Positions 20,848-29,270 of a stretch of DNA of 64,000 nt are shown one piece after another; the stretch's first letter is position 1, and every line of letters starts with the position of its first letter. The notes beneath the pieces are model-generated. The model had not been told where the DNA came from. It searched no databases and saw only the letters and a list, made by a program, of their open reading frames with translations. The stretch comes from Spongiibacter marinus (GTDB taxonomy: Bacteria; Pseudomonadota; Gammaproteobacteria; Pseudomonadales; Spongiibacteraceae). The position numbers and the translations under genes were made by a program. The stretch spans positions 62,001-126,000 of the forward strand of contig NZ_JAFBBD010000002.1 in NCBI RefSeq assembly GCF_016906995.1, written 5' to 3'.

Positions 20848-22707
20848 TTATTGTTTTTTAATGAATATTACGCCAGCATCCTTTAAGATTTTTACGAAGC
20901 CCTTAACATTTTGAGCTCCTTTGGAGTCTTTAGTGAAAGAAAAAAGTACACGCTCACGAGCACGAGACAACGCTACGAAGAATACGTTCACATCATCGTC
21001 ATTTCCCCAAAAAGCGTCGTCATTGAATTCGACAAAAATAACTGTGTGATACTCCAGTCCTTTACTCTTATGAATGGTCATCAAGCGGACAGATTCCGTA
21101 CCCTCCATGTTAGATATACATTCAGACCAAGAAGGTGAACCATCACGACATTCGTCAAAATACTCCGCAAATCCGAGAATAGCCGAATTGAGGCGCTCGC
21201 CGCCCGCATACTCCCTATATGTTCTTTGAATTTCGCCGCGCTCGACATGATTTAACAAGATATCGACTATTTCCCTACCGGTAACCTCCGCTGGGCTTCT
21301 ACCCCTGACTAGCTGCTCCAGATCATCTATTAAGCATCGAACAGCATACAATGTCTCGCTGTGCCCTTTTTCGCTATCTAGGTCGGCACCTCTTACTTCT
21401 GCAATAGCATTTCGGCAATCTTGAAATGGTTGGCCAGACCGAACATTTACCGCGAGTTTGAGCGAGGCAAGAAAAAATGTGTAAGCCTTTTCTTTCACCA
21501 AATCCTGAATGGCAATACCGCCAACAGCTCTTGCCTCATTCCTGATTTTCAAACCTTTACTTTGAAAGGCCACCTTAATGCGATCTTCGACATCATTTAT
21601 CCGTAACCGCGCCAATACCACAAAATCTGCCGGAGCTAGGTCAGCGTTTTTCTGAAGCTCGTTAGCTATGAATGACGCTATATACTCCCCTTCATCTTGC
21701 CTTGTTTCAGACACCCAGCCTTCGACTGAATTTTCTGGAACAGGATCGTCTTGGCGAGCACATTCTGTCGGAATATAGTCGCCATCGAAAGTAGTCGCCA
21801 AATCATTGATCAAATTGACGATACGGGAGTTGGATCGAAAATTAAAAGGAAGACGCTCGTCCGATGCGCCGAAATCAGCCTCAAATAGATTAAATATATC
21901 TTCCCTAGCACCCGCCCATCTCATAATTGCCTGGTTAGAATCCCCAACAGCGGTAAGAACCGAGTCTGACCCGAGAAATGCCGTTTTTATCAATTCGTAT
22001 TGTCGAGCTGTTACGTCTTGAAATTCGTCAAGAAACACGTGTGAGTAAGTCTTTCGCAAAGCAGATAAAATTTTAGGCTGAATTTGAAGAATTAAAACCG
22101 CCAACGCTTTTATCATATCGAAAGTCAGGCGAGACGGATTGGCATCAATATGTTGTCGCCACCATAACCACTGAATTTGTTGCTCCGGGGTTACCGCCTC
22201 TTCAAATTGGAAATCTGGAATTGATCTGTGAACAATTCTGTCAAGCTGACCCGAATTCTTGCTCCTAACTTCCGAGTAGTCACTTTCATTTTTTAATTTA
22301 AATTCCTCCCAAACATCTCGGTTTGGGAACTCTATAGTGTAGTCATGACTAGGGCGCCATTGATCGGGAAGTGATTCTAAAAATTGATCAACAAGCCTTT
22401 TAGCGAAAGCATCAAGGGTAAGGGATTCAAATCTCTTGGCCTGAATTGGGTCGCAACGGTGAGTTACTCTGTCCCCAAGATTTCTTGCTGCATCCACCTT
22501 AAAAGATATGGCAAGAATGCGTTGCGGTGGAGGACATAATCCCGTCATGAGCAAAAAGGTTGCTCGCTGTGCCAGTAATTCTGTTTTTCCTGCTCCCGGG
22601 CCAGCGAGCACCGACATTGGTTCCACGGCCTTAACGACCTCTAGGGCCCGGCCTTCAATTCGTATGCCCGGTGAAGGCTTCCAATCATCTGCCTTCAGGT
22701 AGGTCAT
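20848..22707 (-). CDS. UvrD/Rep-like superfamily 1 helicase, GajB-like
   Basis: About 619 residues. The ATG at 22707 overlaps the OLD-nuclease stop codon by four bases (ATGA), indicating translational coupling; upstream in-frame residues are not family-like. SF1A motifs in order: Walker A LAGPGAGKTELL, Walker B FLDEFQD, motif III GDSNQAIMRWAGA, NFRSN, motif V TIHKSKGLEYHTV and motif VI ALSRARERV. An OLD-family nuclease followed by a UvrD-like helicase is the layout of class 2 OLD pairs, which includes the Gabija anti-phage system (GajA-GajB). GajB is thought to sense DNA termini or ssDNA and activate GajA. Its stop codon lies 54 bases from the att repeat. Confidence 0.85.
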   Translation of the reverse strand: MTYLKADDWKPSPGIRIEGRALEVVKAVEPMSVLAGPGAGKTELLAQRATFLLMTGLCPPPQRILAISFKVDAARNLGDRVTHRCDPIQAKRFESLTLDAFAKRLVDQFLESLPDQWRPSHDYTIEFPNRDVWEEFKLKNESDYSEVRSKNSGQLDRIVHRSIPDFQFEEAVTPEQQIQWLWWRQHIDANPSRLTFDMIKALAVLILQIQPKILSALRKTYSHVFLDEFQDVTARQYELIKTAFLGSDSVLTAVGDSNQAIMRWAGAREDIFNLFEADFGASDERLPFNFRSNSRIVNLINDLATTFDGDYIPTECARQDDPVPENSVEGWVSETRQDEGEYIASFIANELQKNADLAPADFVVLARLRINDVEDRIKVAFQSKGLKIRNEARAVGGIAIQDLVKEKAYTFFLASLKLAVNVRSGQPFQDCRNAIAEVRGADLDSEKGHSETLYAVRCLIDDLEQLVRGRSPAEVTGREIVDILLNHVERGEIQRTYREYAGGERLNSAILGFAEYFDECRDGSPSWSECISNMEGTESVRLMTIHKSKGLEYHTVIFVEFNDDAFWGNDDDVNVFFVALSRARERVLFSFTKDSKGAQNVKGFVKILKDAGVIFIKKQ

Positions 22708-24665
22708 TCTTCTTCCCCAGCACAGATGGATGATGGAGGCGCAAGAATGATCTTGGCCATTGCAATCAAGGCCTTTAATGGCTCGGGACAATTGGTTCTG
22801 ATTGCCTCATCATCCAGTGCGGCCAAAGCTTTAAAATGTGAAGCTGGCTTTGACCGGGACTTGAACAGGTTTTTGTATGCAAAAAGCTCTTCAGTTGAAA
22901 ACTGAGCACCGATACGGTTAAGCTCTGCATTTCCCAACCCACTGCTGCCAAAAACTGCTTCAGCTATTTTACTAGGGTCATCTTTTGTTGGGTCGAATGC
23001 TCTACTCGGCTTATAGGCTTCCGGAAAGGCTTGAACCATCATCATGTCAAGGTCTAGCCATGTGGAATAAAAGACCCATTGCGCCCGTAACCACTGAGTC
23101 CACGGTACAACATTTTCCGGAGTTAAAGCTTCGTTAGAAATGACAGCAGAAGGGTCTAGATCATATCCTGCATCGTTAAGCCATGTTGCGGCATTCTTTA
23201 TCCTTCCCATGCCTGCATTGTGTCGCCCAAGATCAAAATCCAAAAGAGTTAAACAAGGTATATTGAGACCAACAACAAGTTTCCAAAGATGTTGAGCATG
23301 GCGACCACCTATTGGAACAAATGCTACAAATGAGGGGTCTAGTGATATGCCTAAAGCCTCTGCAATTCGAGGAATAACAATCCTTTCGCTATCACCTTCG
23401 CCAATTATCACAAGGCGGGCGAAATAAATTTCTGGATTTGCCAAGATAACTTGATGAAGGAAATTATCCTCTTCGCTTCCGCTAGTGGGCAATGGGATTT
23501 CTCGAACATCGGAAATAAGCGTTTGATTACAATTCCTGAAATACCTAACATTTCGCGGAGAAATACGCGCCATGACGCTTGTAGAGTGGCTAGTCACAAA
23601 CGATTGGGCTGTGCCTGTTTTTATAAGGCTTTCTAAAAGCCCTATTAGTCTAGGGAGGTAAAACGGAGCAAGGTGGTTTTCAGGTTCTTCGAGGGCAAAA
23701 ATTGTTAATGGCGCAGGTACAAAGTCAAGAGGTTTAAAGCCTTCAAGGCTAGCTGGCGCAGCAGCCTCCATCTTCCAAATTAAGTTGTGTAGCGTAGCAG
23801 ACAGGGCAAAATACAATAACGAGACTTGACCTTCACTAAGCTCTTCAAGCTGACGGTTACCACCCCCAGGAGATTTTTCGAACCGTAATGTTAGATCGCG
23901 AATCAACTGTTCGAATTCGGTTGCCACAACACTGAAGAGTGGGTCTGCATCGTAATGACCATCATGTAGGGCACCCCAAAATGTTTTGAGGTCGTGGCTT
24001 GTTGTACCGATAGCTGTTACAGCGTTGAGACTGTTTTCAAGTTGTTTTGCAAATTCTTGTGATTGATTTTTGGTCTCTTCATTCCAGTCTGCAGAGCGCT
24101 CTATCCGTTTCAAGACATTCTTTAATGCATGACGGGTCACGCCCAAGGAATCCCTATGGGCTGGTATGTATACCAACTCGGCAAATTGAGTAGACTTACC
24201 ACGCAGGGGTGTTTTCCGCTCATCGTCTGGACCAAAGGGAACTTCGTCCAGCGAGCGAACCGTATAGAGCTTGATCTCGATATCATCCTCGTAAGACTCT
24301 GATTTTAAATAATTTCCCTCAAGAACTAGCCGTACCTTTAAAGCCTGATCACTTGCATTGAAAAATATGTCGTTAAAAACGTGGGGAATAACATCAGGGC
24401 TAGAAAAACCAAATACGACGTCAATGATGATCTCGCGCTCAGCCACAGACTGACTATCTTCACCGACTCCAAAGTGTACGTCCGCTTTTCTTAACTGACG
24501 CTCACTCGATAGAGGTGAAAAAAGGCGTTTCAACGCTTCCAATGCTGATGATTTTCCGGCTCCATTATCACCAACGAAACCCGTTATGCCAGGCTGAAAT
24601 TGAATCGTTGTTGCAACGTCTCCAAAGCATCTGAAATTTCTTAACGATAATGACTCTATATGCAT
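22704..24665 (-). CDS. OLD-family ATP-dependent nuclease with TOPRIM domain, GajA-like
   Basis: About 653 residues from ATG 24665 (a TTG at 24686 is less likely). The N-terminal ABC-type ATPase starts SLSLRNFRCFGD and has Walker A GDNGAGKSS, the signature ELSEGQVSLL and Walker B FALEEPENHL. The C-terminal TOPRIM nuclease has the glutamate in VIIGEGDSER and an acidic LLDFDLG motif. In Gabija, GajA is a DNA nuclease held inactive by nucleotides until phage replication depletes them. The gene lies between an Abi/HEPN-like gene (four bases upstream) and the helicase (ATGA overlap), so the three form one operon. It is somewhat longer than typical GajA, so the Gabija subtype is tentative. Confidence 0.85.
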   Translation of the reverse strand: MHIESLSLRNFRCFGDVATTIQFQPGITGFVGDNGAGKSSALEALKRLFSPLSSERQLRKADVHFGVGEDSQSVAEREIIIDVVFGFSSPDVIPHVFNDIFFNASDQALKVRLVLEGNYLKSESYEDDIEIKLYTVRSLDEVPFGPDDERKTPLRGKSTQFAELVYIPAHRDSLGVTRHALKNVLKRIERSADWNEETKNQSQEFAKQLENSLNAVTAIGTTSHDLKTFWGALHDGHYDADPLFSVVATEFEQLIRDLTLRFEKSPGGGNRQLEELSEGQVSLLYFALSATLHNLIWKMEAAAPASLEGFKPLDFVPAPLTIFALEEPENHLAPFYLPRLIGLLESLIKTGTAQSFVTSHSTSVMARISPRNVRYFRNCNQTLISDVREIPLPTSGSEEDNFLHQVILANPEIYFARLVIIGEGDSERIVIPRIAEALGISLDPSFVAFVPIGGRHAQHLWKLVVGLNIPCLTLLDFDLGRHNAGMGRIKNAATWLNDAGYDLDPSAVISNEALTPENVVPWTQWLRAQWVFYSTWLDLDMMMVQAFPEAYKPSRAFDPTKDDPSKIAEAVFGSSGLGNAELNRIGAQFSTEELFAYKNLFKSRSKPASHFKALAALDDEAIRTNCPEPLKALIAMAKIILAPPSSICAGEEE

Positions 24666-24669
24666 TGTA

Positions 24670-25500
24670 TTATCTGTCTCCTGCAAGCCCGGCGAGAGCT
24701 GCCTTTAAAACCTGAAAACACACCTTTGCCGTATGTTCATCCGGAGAGAACCCCGACATAAGCTGCTGATAAGGATGGATGTAGTTTCTAAAATCGCGTA
24801 ATCCGTGGCTAAATTTTTTTACATCAACTTTCAAAAATCCGATTTCGCAAGCTACGTCGATTAAATGCGCAAGGCTCCAATCCTGTAATGGTCTAACTTT
24901 GCCTTCAGGGCTTTTCGGGCTAGACGATGCTCTGTTGAATTTTTCAGGATTGTTTTGTGCTACGCCCAACAGAACAGCTTCCAGTACGCTTCCGCACATA
25001 AATATTACAGAAAGATATGCATTAGCTGCTAAAGCTAAACGCGCCTCTTCTAGCCTTTTCTCTATAATTTTGGCTATTTGGTGTTCAACCGGAAGCTTGT
25101 GAAGGTTGGGGATTCTAAATTCCTGGTTTAAGAACGAATCTTCAGTTTGCTCCTTGTTATTTTCAGGAGTCCTACCGCCAATTCTTGCGACTATGAGCCT
25201 AGATTTTTCAAGTATGTTTTGTTCTATATCCGTCCCACTCAGTTCGCAATTAGCTTCGTATGATGCAAGCATTTCTTCCAAAACAGGAGCAACGATACTA
25301 TCTGGCTCTAACTCCCAAAATGCTCTCATCTTTTTAGCCTTAGACGTACCATAGATTTGATAACGAGTGCTATGAATATCTATTTTATGGCGAGAAAAGA
25401 ATTCTCCGTAGGTCGCATCGCTGTAATCCAGCACGTAACCTCCCCCCATTTGCAATATTCTCTCCAAGTATCGCTTATCAATATCTGTGAGGCTGCTCAT
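24670..25500 (-). CDS. Abortive-infection-like protein with C-terminal HEPN-like region
   Basis: 276 residues. The N-terminal 80 residues (LTDIDKRYLERIL, GGGYVLDYSDATYGEFF, SKAKKMRAFWE) resemble a small domain that recurs at the start of defence-associated AbiJ-type proteins. The C-terminal half has an ALAANAYLSVIFMCGSVLEA helix and RDFRNYIHPY, which fits a HEPN-type fold and its R-x(n)-H RNase motif. It is the first gene of the operon with the OLD nuclease and helicase. A role as toxin or accessory to the Gabija-like pair is inferred from position; standard Gabija has only two genes. Confidence 0.6.
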   Translation of the reverse strand: MSSLTDIDKRYLERILQMGGGYVLDYSDATYGEFFSRHKIDIHSTRYQIYGTSKAKKMRAFWELEPDSIVAPVLEEMLASYEANCELSGTDIEQNILEKSRLIVARIGGRTPENNKEQTEDSFLNQEFRIPNLHKLPVEHQIAKIIEKRLEEARLALAANAYLSVIFMCGSVLEAVLLGVAQNNPEKFNRASSSPKSPEGKVRPLQDWSLAHLIDVACEIGFLKVDVKKFSHGLRDFRNYIHPYQQLMSGFSPDEHTAKVCFQVLKAALAGLAGDR

Positions 25501-25654
25501 CTTTTGACCTTCGAACCGCGCTTTATTAACTAACTCTCACAATCAGGACGCTCTTGACGCCAATCTGCTTGCTCTTTTAACTGTAAATACATACAGTATT
25601 CCGTAATGGCTAGCCAGCTTGTTCTTTTTACAGCTGGTTGACATTTTGGAATGA

Positions 25655-25677
25655 TTATGTGACATTCAATCACATAA
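25655..25677. promoter_or_regulatory. Inverted repeat upstream of the Dcm-like methylase gene
   Basis: Perfect 7-base arms TTATGTG and CACATAA with a 9-base spacer, 40 bases before the methylase ATG and next to a TTGACA hexamer at 25638-25643. The methylase has an N-terminal helix-turn-helix-like segment, and M.EcoRII is known to repress its own promoter, so this is a candidate autoregulatory operator. Confidence 0.45.
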
Positions 25678-25716
25678 GTGTCCCTTTTTAAACCCGCTAT
25701 TACCTGGAGTTCCAAT

Positions 25717-27024
25717 ATGTCTGAGATGAATGATCTTGAGCTTTTGAACAAAGTTGCCTCGATCTTCTCACAGCAGACCATCGCAGATGAAATCAATCAC
25801 CCCAGAGAAGTAGTAAACCGCTGGCTCAAAGAACGTAACAAACAGCCCGATCAGGACTGGCTAACTTACGCTGAGCGCATTGCGCTTGAAAGCATGCTAC
25901 CCAAGCCTTGCTCTGAGGACAGAGAGTTCACATTCATTGACCTGTTCGCAGGTATTGGTGGCATAAGATACGGTTTCGAGAAAGCTGGCGGAAAATGCGT
26001 CTTCACCAGTGAATACGACAAGTATGCCGTCAAGACATATCTTGCCAACTACCACTGTGACCACGATGTTCATGGTGACATAAAGGAAATCACCCAGCCG
26101 GAAGGAATGGATAAAAATCAGGCTTATGAATTCATCCAGGAGCGCATTCCTGATCACGATGTCCTGCTTGCCGGATTTCCTTGCCAGCCCTTTTCAATAG
26201 CCGGAGTATCCAAAAAAAACTCACTCGGACGGGCTCATGGCTTTGAGTGCGATACTCAGGGCACACTATTCTTTGATGTCGCACGCATAATTGATGCGAA
26301 GCGGCCTCTTGCCATCATGCTGGAAAATGTCAAAAACCTGAAAAGTCACGACAGGGGAAAGACCTTCAAGGTCATCATGAATACGCTCGACGAACTTGGT
26401 TACGATGTCATAGACCGAGAATACAACCAACTACAATCCGACCCCAAGATTATCAATGGCAAAAATTTCGTCCCTCAAAACAGGGAGCGCATAGTTATTG
26501 TTGCCTTCCGGCGTGACCTTGATGTCACAGATGGTCTGACACTAAAAGATGTCAAAAAATATTTCCCGAAAAAAGAGCCTGTTGTAGGCGACATTCTGGA
26601 AAACGAAGCCACCGTTGACGAGAAATACGTTCTCACTCCAAAGCTCTGGAACTACCTGAAAGGGTATGCTGAAAAGCACAAGAAGGCTGGTAATGGCTTC
26701 GGGTTTGGTAAGGTAACTGCAAGTGACCGGTCAACACGCACCCTGTCTGCCCGGTATTACAAAGACGGCTCCGAGGTCCTGGTTGATCGAGGACCGCGCA
26801 AAAGGCCGCGTCGCCTGACACCAAGAGAATGCGCCCGTCTCATGGGTTTTGACAAGAAAGGCGAAAGCAATTTCGTCATCCCGGTCTCGGACACTCAGGC
26901 ATACAAGCAATTCGGCAATAGCGTTGTTGTACCCGTATTTGAGTCAGTCGCCTTACTTATGAAGCCGTACATTGCGAAAGCGCAGGAAAAGAGCAAAAAA
27001 GCCAAACGTAAAAAAGCGGCCTGA
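25717..27024 (+). CDS. DNA cytosine-5 methyltransferase, Dcm/EcoRII-like (likely CCWGG)
   Basis: 435 residues from ATG 25717, which has TGGAG upstream; the GTG at 25678 would add 13 atypical residues. C5-MTase motifs: [29 protein letters not shown] with catalytic cysteine, [38 protein letters not shown] and [11 protein letters not shown]. The sequence closely follows E. coli Dcm through this core, which supports methylation of the inner cytosine of CCWGG. The N-terminus ([20 protein letters not shown]) looks like a helix-turn-helix. Next come vsr and a MvaI/BcnI-type nuclease gene, so this is a full type II restriction-modification unit rather than an orphan Dcm. Confidence 0.92.
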   Translation: MSEMNDLELLNKVASIFSQQTIADEINHPREVVNRWLKERNKQPDQDWLTYAERIALESMLPKPCSEDREFTFIDLFAGIGGIRYGFEKAGGKCVFTSEYDKYAVKTYLANYHCDHDVHGDIKEITQPEGMDKNQAYEFIQERIPDHDVLLAGFPCQPFSIAGVSKKNSLGRAHGFECDTQGTLFFDVARIIDAKRPLAIMLENVKNLKSHDRGKTFKVIMNTLDELGYDVIDREYNQLQSDPKIINGKNFVPQNRERIVIVAFRRDLDVTDGLTLKDVKKYFPKKEPVVGDILENEATVDEKYVLTPKLWNYLKGYAEKHKKAGNGFGFGKVTASDRSTRTLSARYYKDGSEVLVDRGPRKRPRRLTPRECARLMGFDKKGESNFVIPVSDTQAYKQFGNSVVVPVFESVALLMKPYIAKAQEKSKKAKRKKAA

Positions 27025-27452
27025 TGACGGATGTTGTAAGCCCGAAAAAACGCTCGGAGATGATGTCGGGCATACGTGGAAAGAACACAAAACCCGAGCT
27101 TATCGTCAGACAGGAACTCCACAGACGCGGATTTCGCTACCGGCTGCACCATAAAGGCTTGCCTGGAAAGCCAGACCTGGTATTCCCGAAGTACAAAACC
27201 GTCATATTCGTGAATGGCTGCTTCTGGCACGGCCACAACTGCAAGCTATTTAAATGGCCAAAATCAAACCCCCAATTCTGGAAAGAGAAAATATCCGGAA
27301 ACCAGGTTAGGGATGAAAAGCAAAGAAAAGCTCTTGAAGAAGGCGGCTGGCAGGTTATAACAGTCTGGGAGTGCTCACTAAAAGGCAAATCTCCACATGA
27401 CATCATGGCTGAAATTGATAGTATCAGTGAGCGGCTAACACAAAACGGATAA
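27024..27452 (+). CDS. vsr: Very short patch repair endonuclease
   Basis: 142 residues, the normal size for Vsr. It nicks next to T:G mismatches that arise when 5-methylcytosine in the Dcm site deaminates, starting very-short-patch repair. Seen: the N-terminal SEMMSGIRGKNTKPEL segment, the nuclease core with GLPGKPDLVFPKY (active-site aspartate), and the zinc/DNA-contact segment FVNGCFWHGHNC. Its ATG shares one base with the methylase stop codon (TGATG), so translation is coupled. A dcm-vsr pair is also the E. coli arrangement. Confidence 0.95.
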   Translation: MTDVVSPKKRSEMMSGIRGKNTKPELIVRQELHRRGFRYRLHHKGLPGKPDLVFPKYKTVIFVNGCFWHGHNCKLFKWPKSNPQFWKEKISGNQVRDEKQRKALEEGGWQVITVWECSLKGKSPHDIMAEIDSISERLTQNG

Positions 27453-27455
27453 GAA

Positions 27456-28853
27456 ATGACCAGCACTCCAGGAACCTATGATACCGATACGGCCAAACAT
27501 ATCTCGCTGGATCAGCTTGTAGCTCTCTTTGCTGGAGTTGGGGCAACCAGCCTGTATGTAAAAAAGCTCGCGCCTAACGATAACAGCAAGAACCAGCCAT
27601 ACCTTGGCGCCCAACTCACTGACCTTGCTTTTATTCCTACCGGTGAACCTGTTCCCTCAGCCACCGCGTCCGGTAAAACAAGTGACCCGAAACGACAAAT
27701 CAAGTATCAGGTGCCAGTCGATCTAGCCTGGATCGATGCTGACTCCAAAACTTATGAAGCGCCTCATGCCAAGCTGATTTATTACCCTCAATATCCCGAA
27801 GTCCGGTTTTCCGGCTTTCTGAAAGGCTCCCCTGTAAATGCCAGTGAATGGATGGATAGATACAGGAAAGGAACCAGTATTGGCCGATGGTTGATCCTTG
27901 GTGTTTCTGCTAGTAAGAAAGTCTATGCTTATTTGGCCACACCGGATTCTGCATTATCAAAAGAGCTTGATCATACGAACTTGCTGGATATCGGTAGCGT
28001 GTTTGGTCAGATAGATATTCGCCATACAGGTGTAACAGACACGCGATCTGCTCTTCTTCACAAGCTTCTCGAAATCCATAACATGGGATGGATTGCAGGG
28101 CAAAGGCTGAGCTCAGACGAGATCGCGATACCATATAAAGCCCCAAACGGCGGCGGATATACACTTGAATCCCTGCTCGGGATTGTTCCAAATGGTATAT
28201 CGGAACCCGATTATCTTGGCTGGGAAGTGAAGCAGTTTGGAGTAACAGGCTTTCCCCAAAAAGGAGCAAAGCCGACAACGCTTATGACCCCTGAGCCCAA
28301 TGGCGGGTACTACAAAGTACAAGGTGCTGCGGAGTTTGTCCGGGCATTCGGATATCCCGACAAATCCGGCATTCCCGACAGATTGAATTTTGGCGGCAGG
28401 CATATTGCCGGTGTCCTTTGCAGCGCTACAAATCTCGTCATGAATGTTGAAGGCTTTGACCACAATAATGGACGAATTACTGATGCGACTGGCGCAATTA
28501 CCTTAAGGGATCAGGCCAATACAGTGGCCGCAAGCTGGAGTTTTTCCAAAATCATGGATCACTGGAAAAGAAAGCATTCTCAGGCCGTTTATGTTCCCTG
28601 CATCATGAGGCCATCAGGAACCGGTAGCCGGGAATACAGCTACGGAGATACAGTTGAATTGGGAACAGGCACCGATTTTGAAATGTTCCTGTCTGCCACG
28701 ATGGACAAGGCGGTTTATTATGATCCCGGTATCAAGCTGGAAAATGCTTCCACTGACAAGGCAAAGCTGAAACTCCGCAGCCAGTTCAGAGTCAATCACA
28801 AGCATCTCCCTTCCCTTTACAGAAACCTAGAATATGTCCAGCTTGGTTCGTAG
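27456..28853 (+). CDS. MvaI/BcnI-family type II restriction endonuclease
   Basis: 465 residues. The segment from GGGYTLESLLGIVPNG to GWEVKQFG is characteristic of the MvaI/BcnI restriction endonuclease family (a PD-(D/E)xK variant with the E-x-K in WEVK). MvaI cuts CCWGG, matching the specificity expected of the adjacent Dcm-like methylase. The protein is longer than MvaI (about 245 residues) because of an N-terminal extension of roughly 200 residues that I cannot assign. It starts three bases after vsr in the same operon. The target site is inferred from the methylase, not seen directly. Confidence 0.82.
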   Translation: MTSTPGTYDTDTAKHISLDQLVALFAGVGATSLYVKKLAPNDNSKNQPYLGAQLTDLAFIPTGEPVPSATASGKTSDPKRQIKYQVPVDLAWIDADSKTYEAPHAKLIYYPQYPEVRFSGFLKGSPVNASEWMDRYRKGTSIGRWLILGVSASKKVYAYLATPDSALSKELDHTNLLDIGSVFGQIDIRHTGVTDTRSALLHKLLEIHNMGWIAGQRLSSDEIAIPYKAPNGGGYTLESLLGIVPNGISEPDYLGWEVKQFGVTGFPQKGAKPTTLMTPEPNGGYYKVQGAAEFVRAFGYPDKSGIPDRLNFGGRHIAGVLCSATNLVMNVEGFDHNNGRITDATGAITLRDQANTVAASWSFSKIMDHWKRKHSQAVYVPCIMRPSGTGSREYSYGDTVELGTGTDFEMFLSATMDKAVYYDPGIKLENASTDKAKLKLRSQFRVNHKHLPSLYRNLEYVQLGS

Positions 28854-28904
28854 CCCCTATAGTCAGTCGTGATTTCTGGATCAGCTGCGCAAAAAAGAAG
28901 GCCG

Positions 28905-29258
28905 TCAAAACGGCAGATCATCAAGATCGATTTCTTCTCCGATCTCTTCTGGCAGGATTTTGATCGCACCTGGACAGCAAAAGCTGATCACTCGAAGAAA
29001 GTCACAGACCTCCTTCCAGAAGGCGAGCTCTTCATAGTCGTGGATTTCGCGGTAGAAGTTCTCGTAAGCCTCTGCCATGTACCAGCTCGGCTTACCGACA
29101 ACAGTTTCCAGTTTTTCAAAGCACATCGCGGTGTCATAGACCTTGCGTGAAACGGCAGCGATAAAACCTTTGTTGCATTCGTCACACTGTTCATGAAAAT
29201 GCTGAATGTCACCAAGAACGATGATCTCGGCGGTTTGATTGATTGCTGACTTAGTCAT
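28905..29258 (-). CDS. Hypothetical protein in the mobilisation operon
   Basis: 117 residues, not recognised. Two CxxC-like pairs are present (HEQCDECNKGF and FCCPG), a possible small zinc site, and the C-terminus is acidic. It begins 12 bases after the relaxase stop codon on the same strand, so it is probably the third gene of the mobC-relaxase operon. It could be an accessory transfer protein, but nothing in the sequence proves a function. Confidence 0.5.
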   Translation of the reverse strand: MTKSAINQTAEIIVLGDIQHFHEQCDECNKGFIAAVSRKVYDTAMCFEKLETVVGKPSWYMAEAYENFYREIHDYEELAFWKEVCDFLRVISFCCPGAIKILPEEIGEEIDLDDLPF

Positions 29259-29270
29259 TTGGTATTTCCT

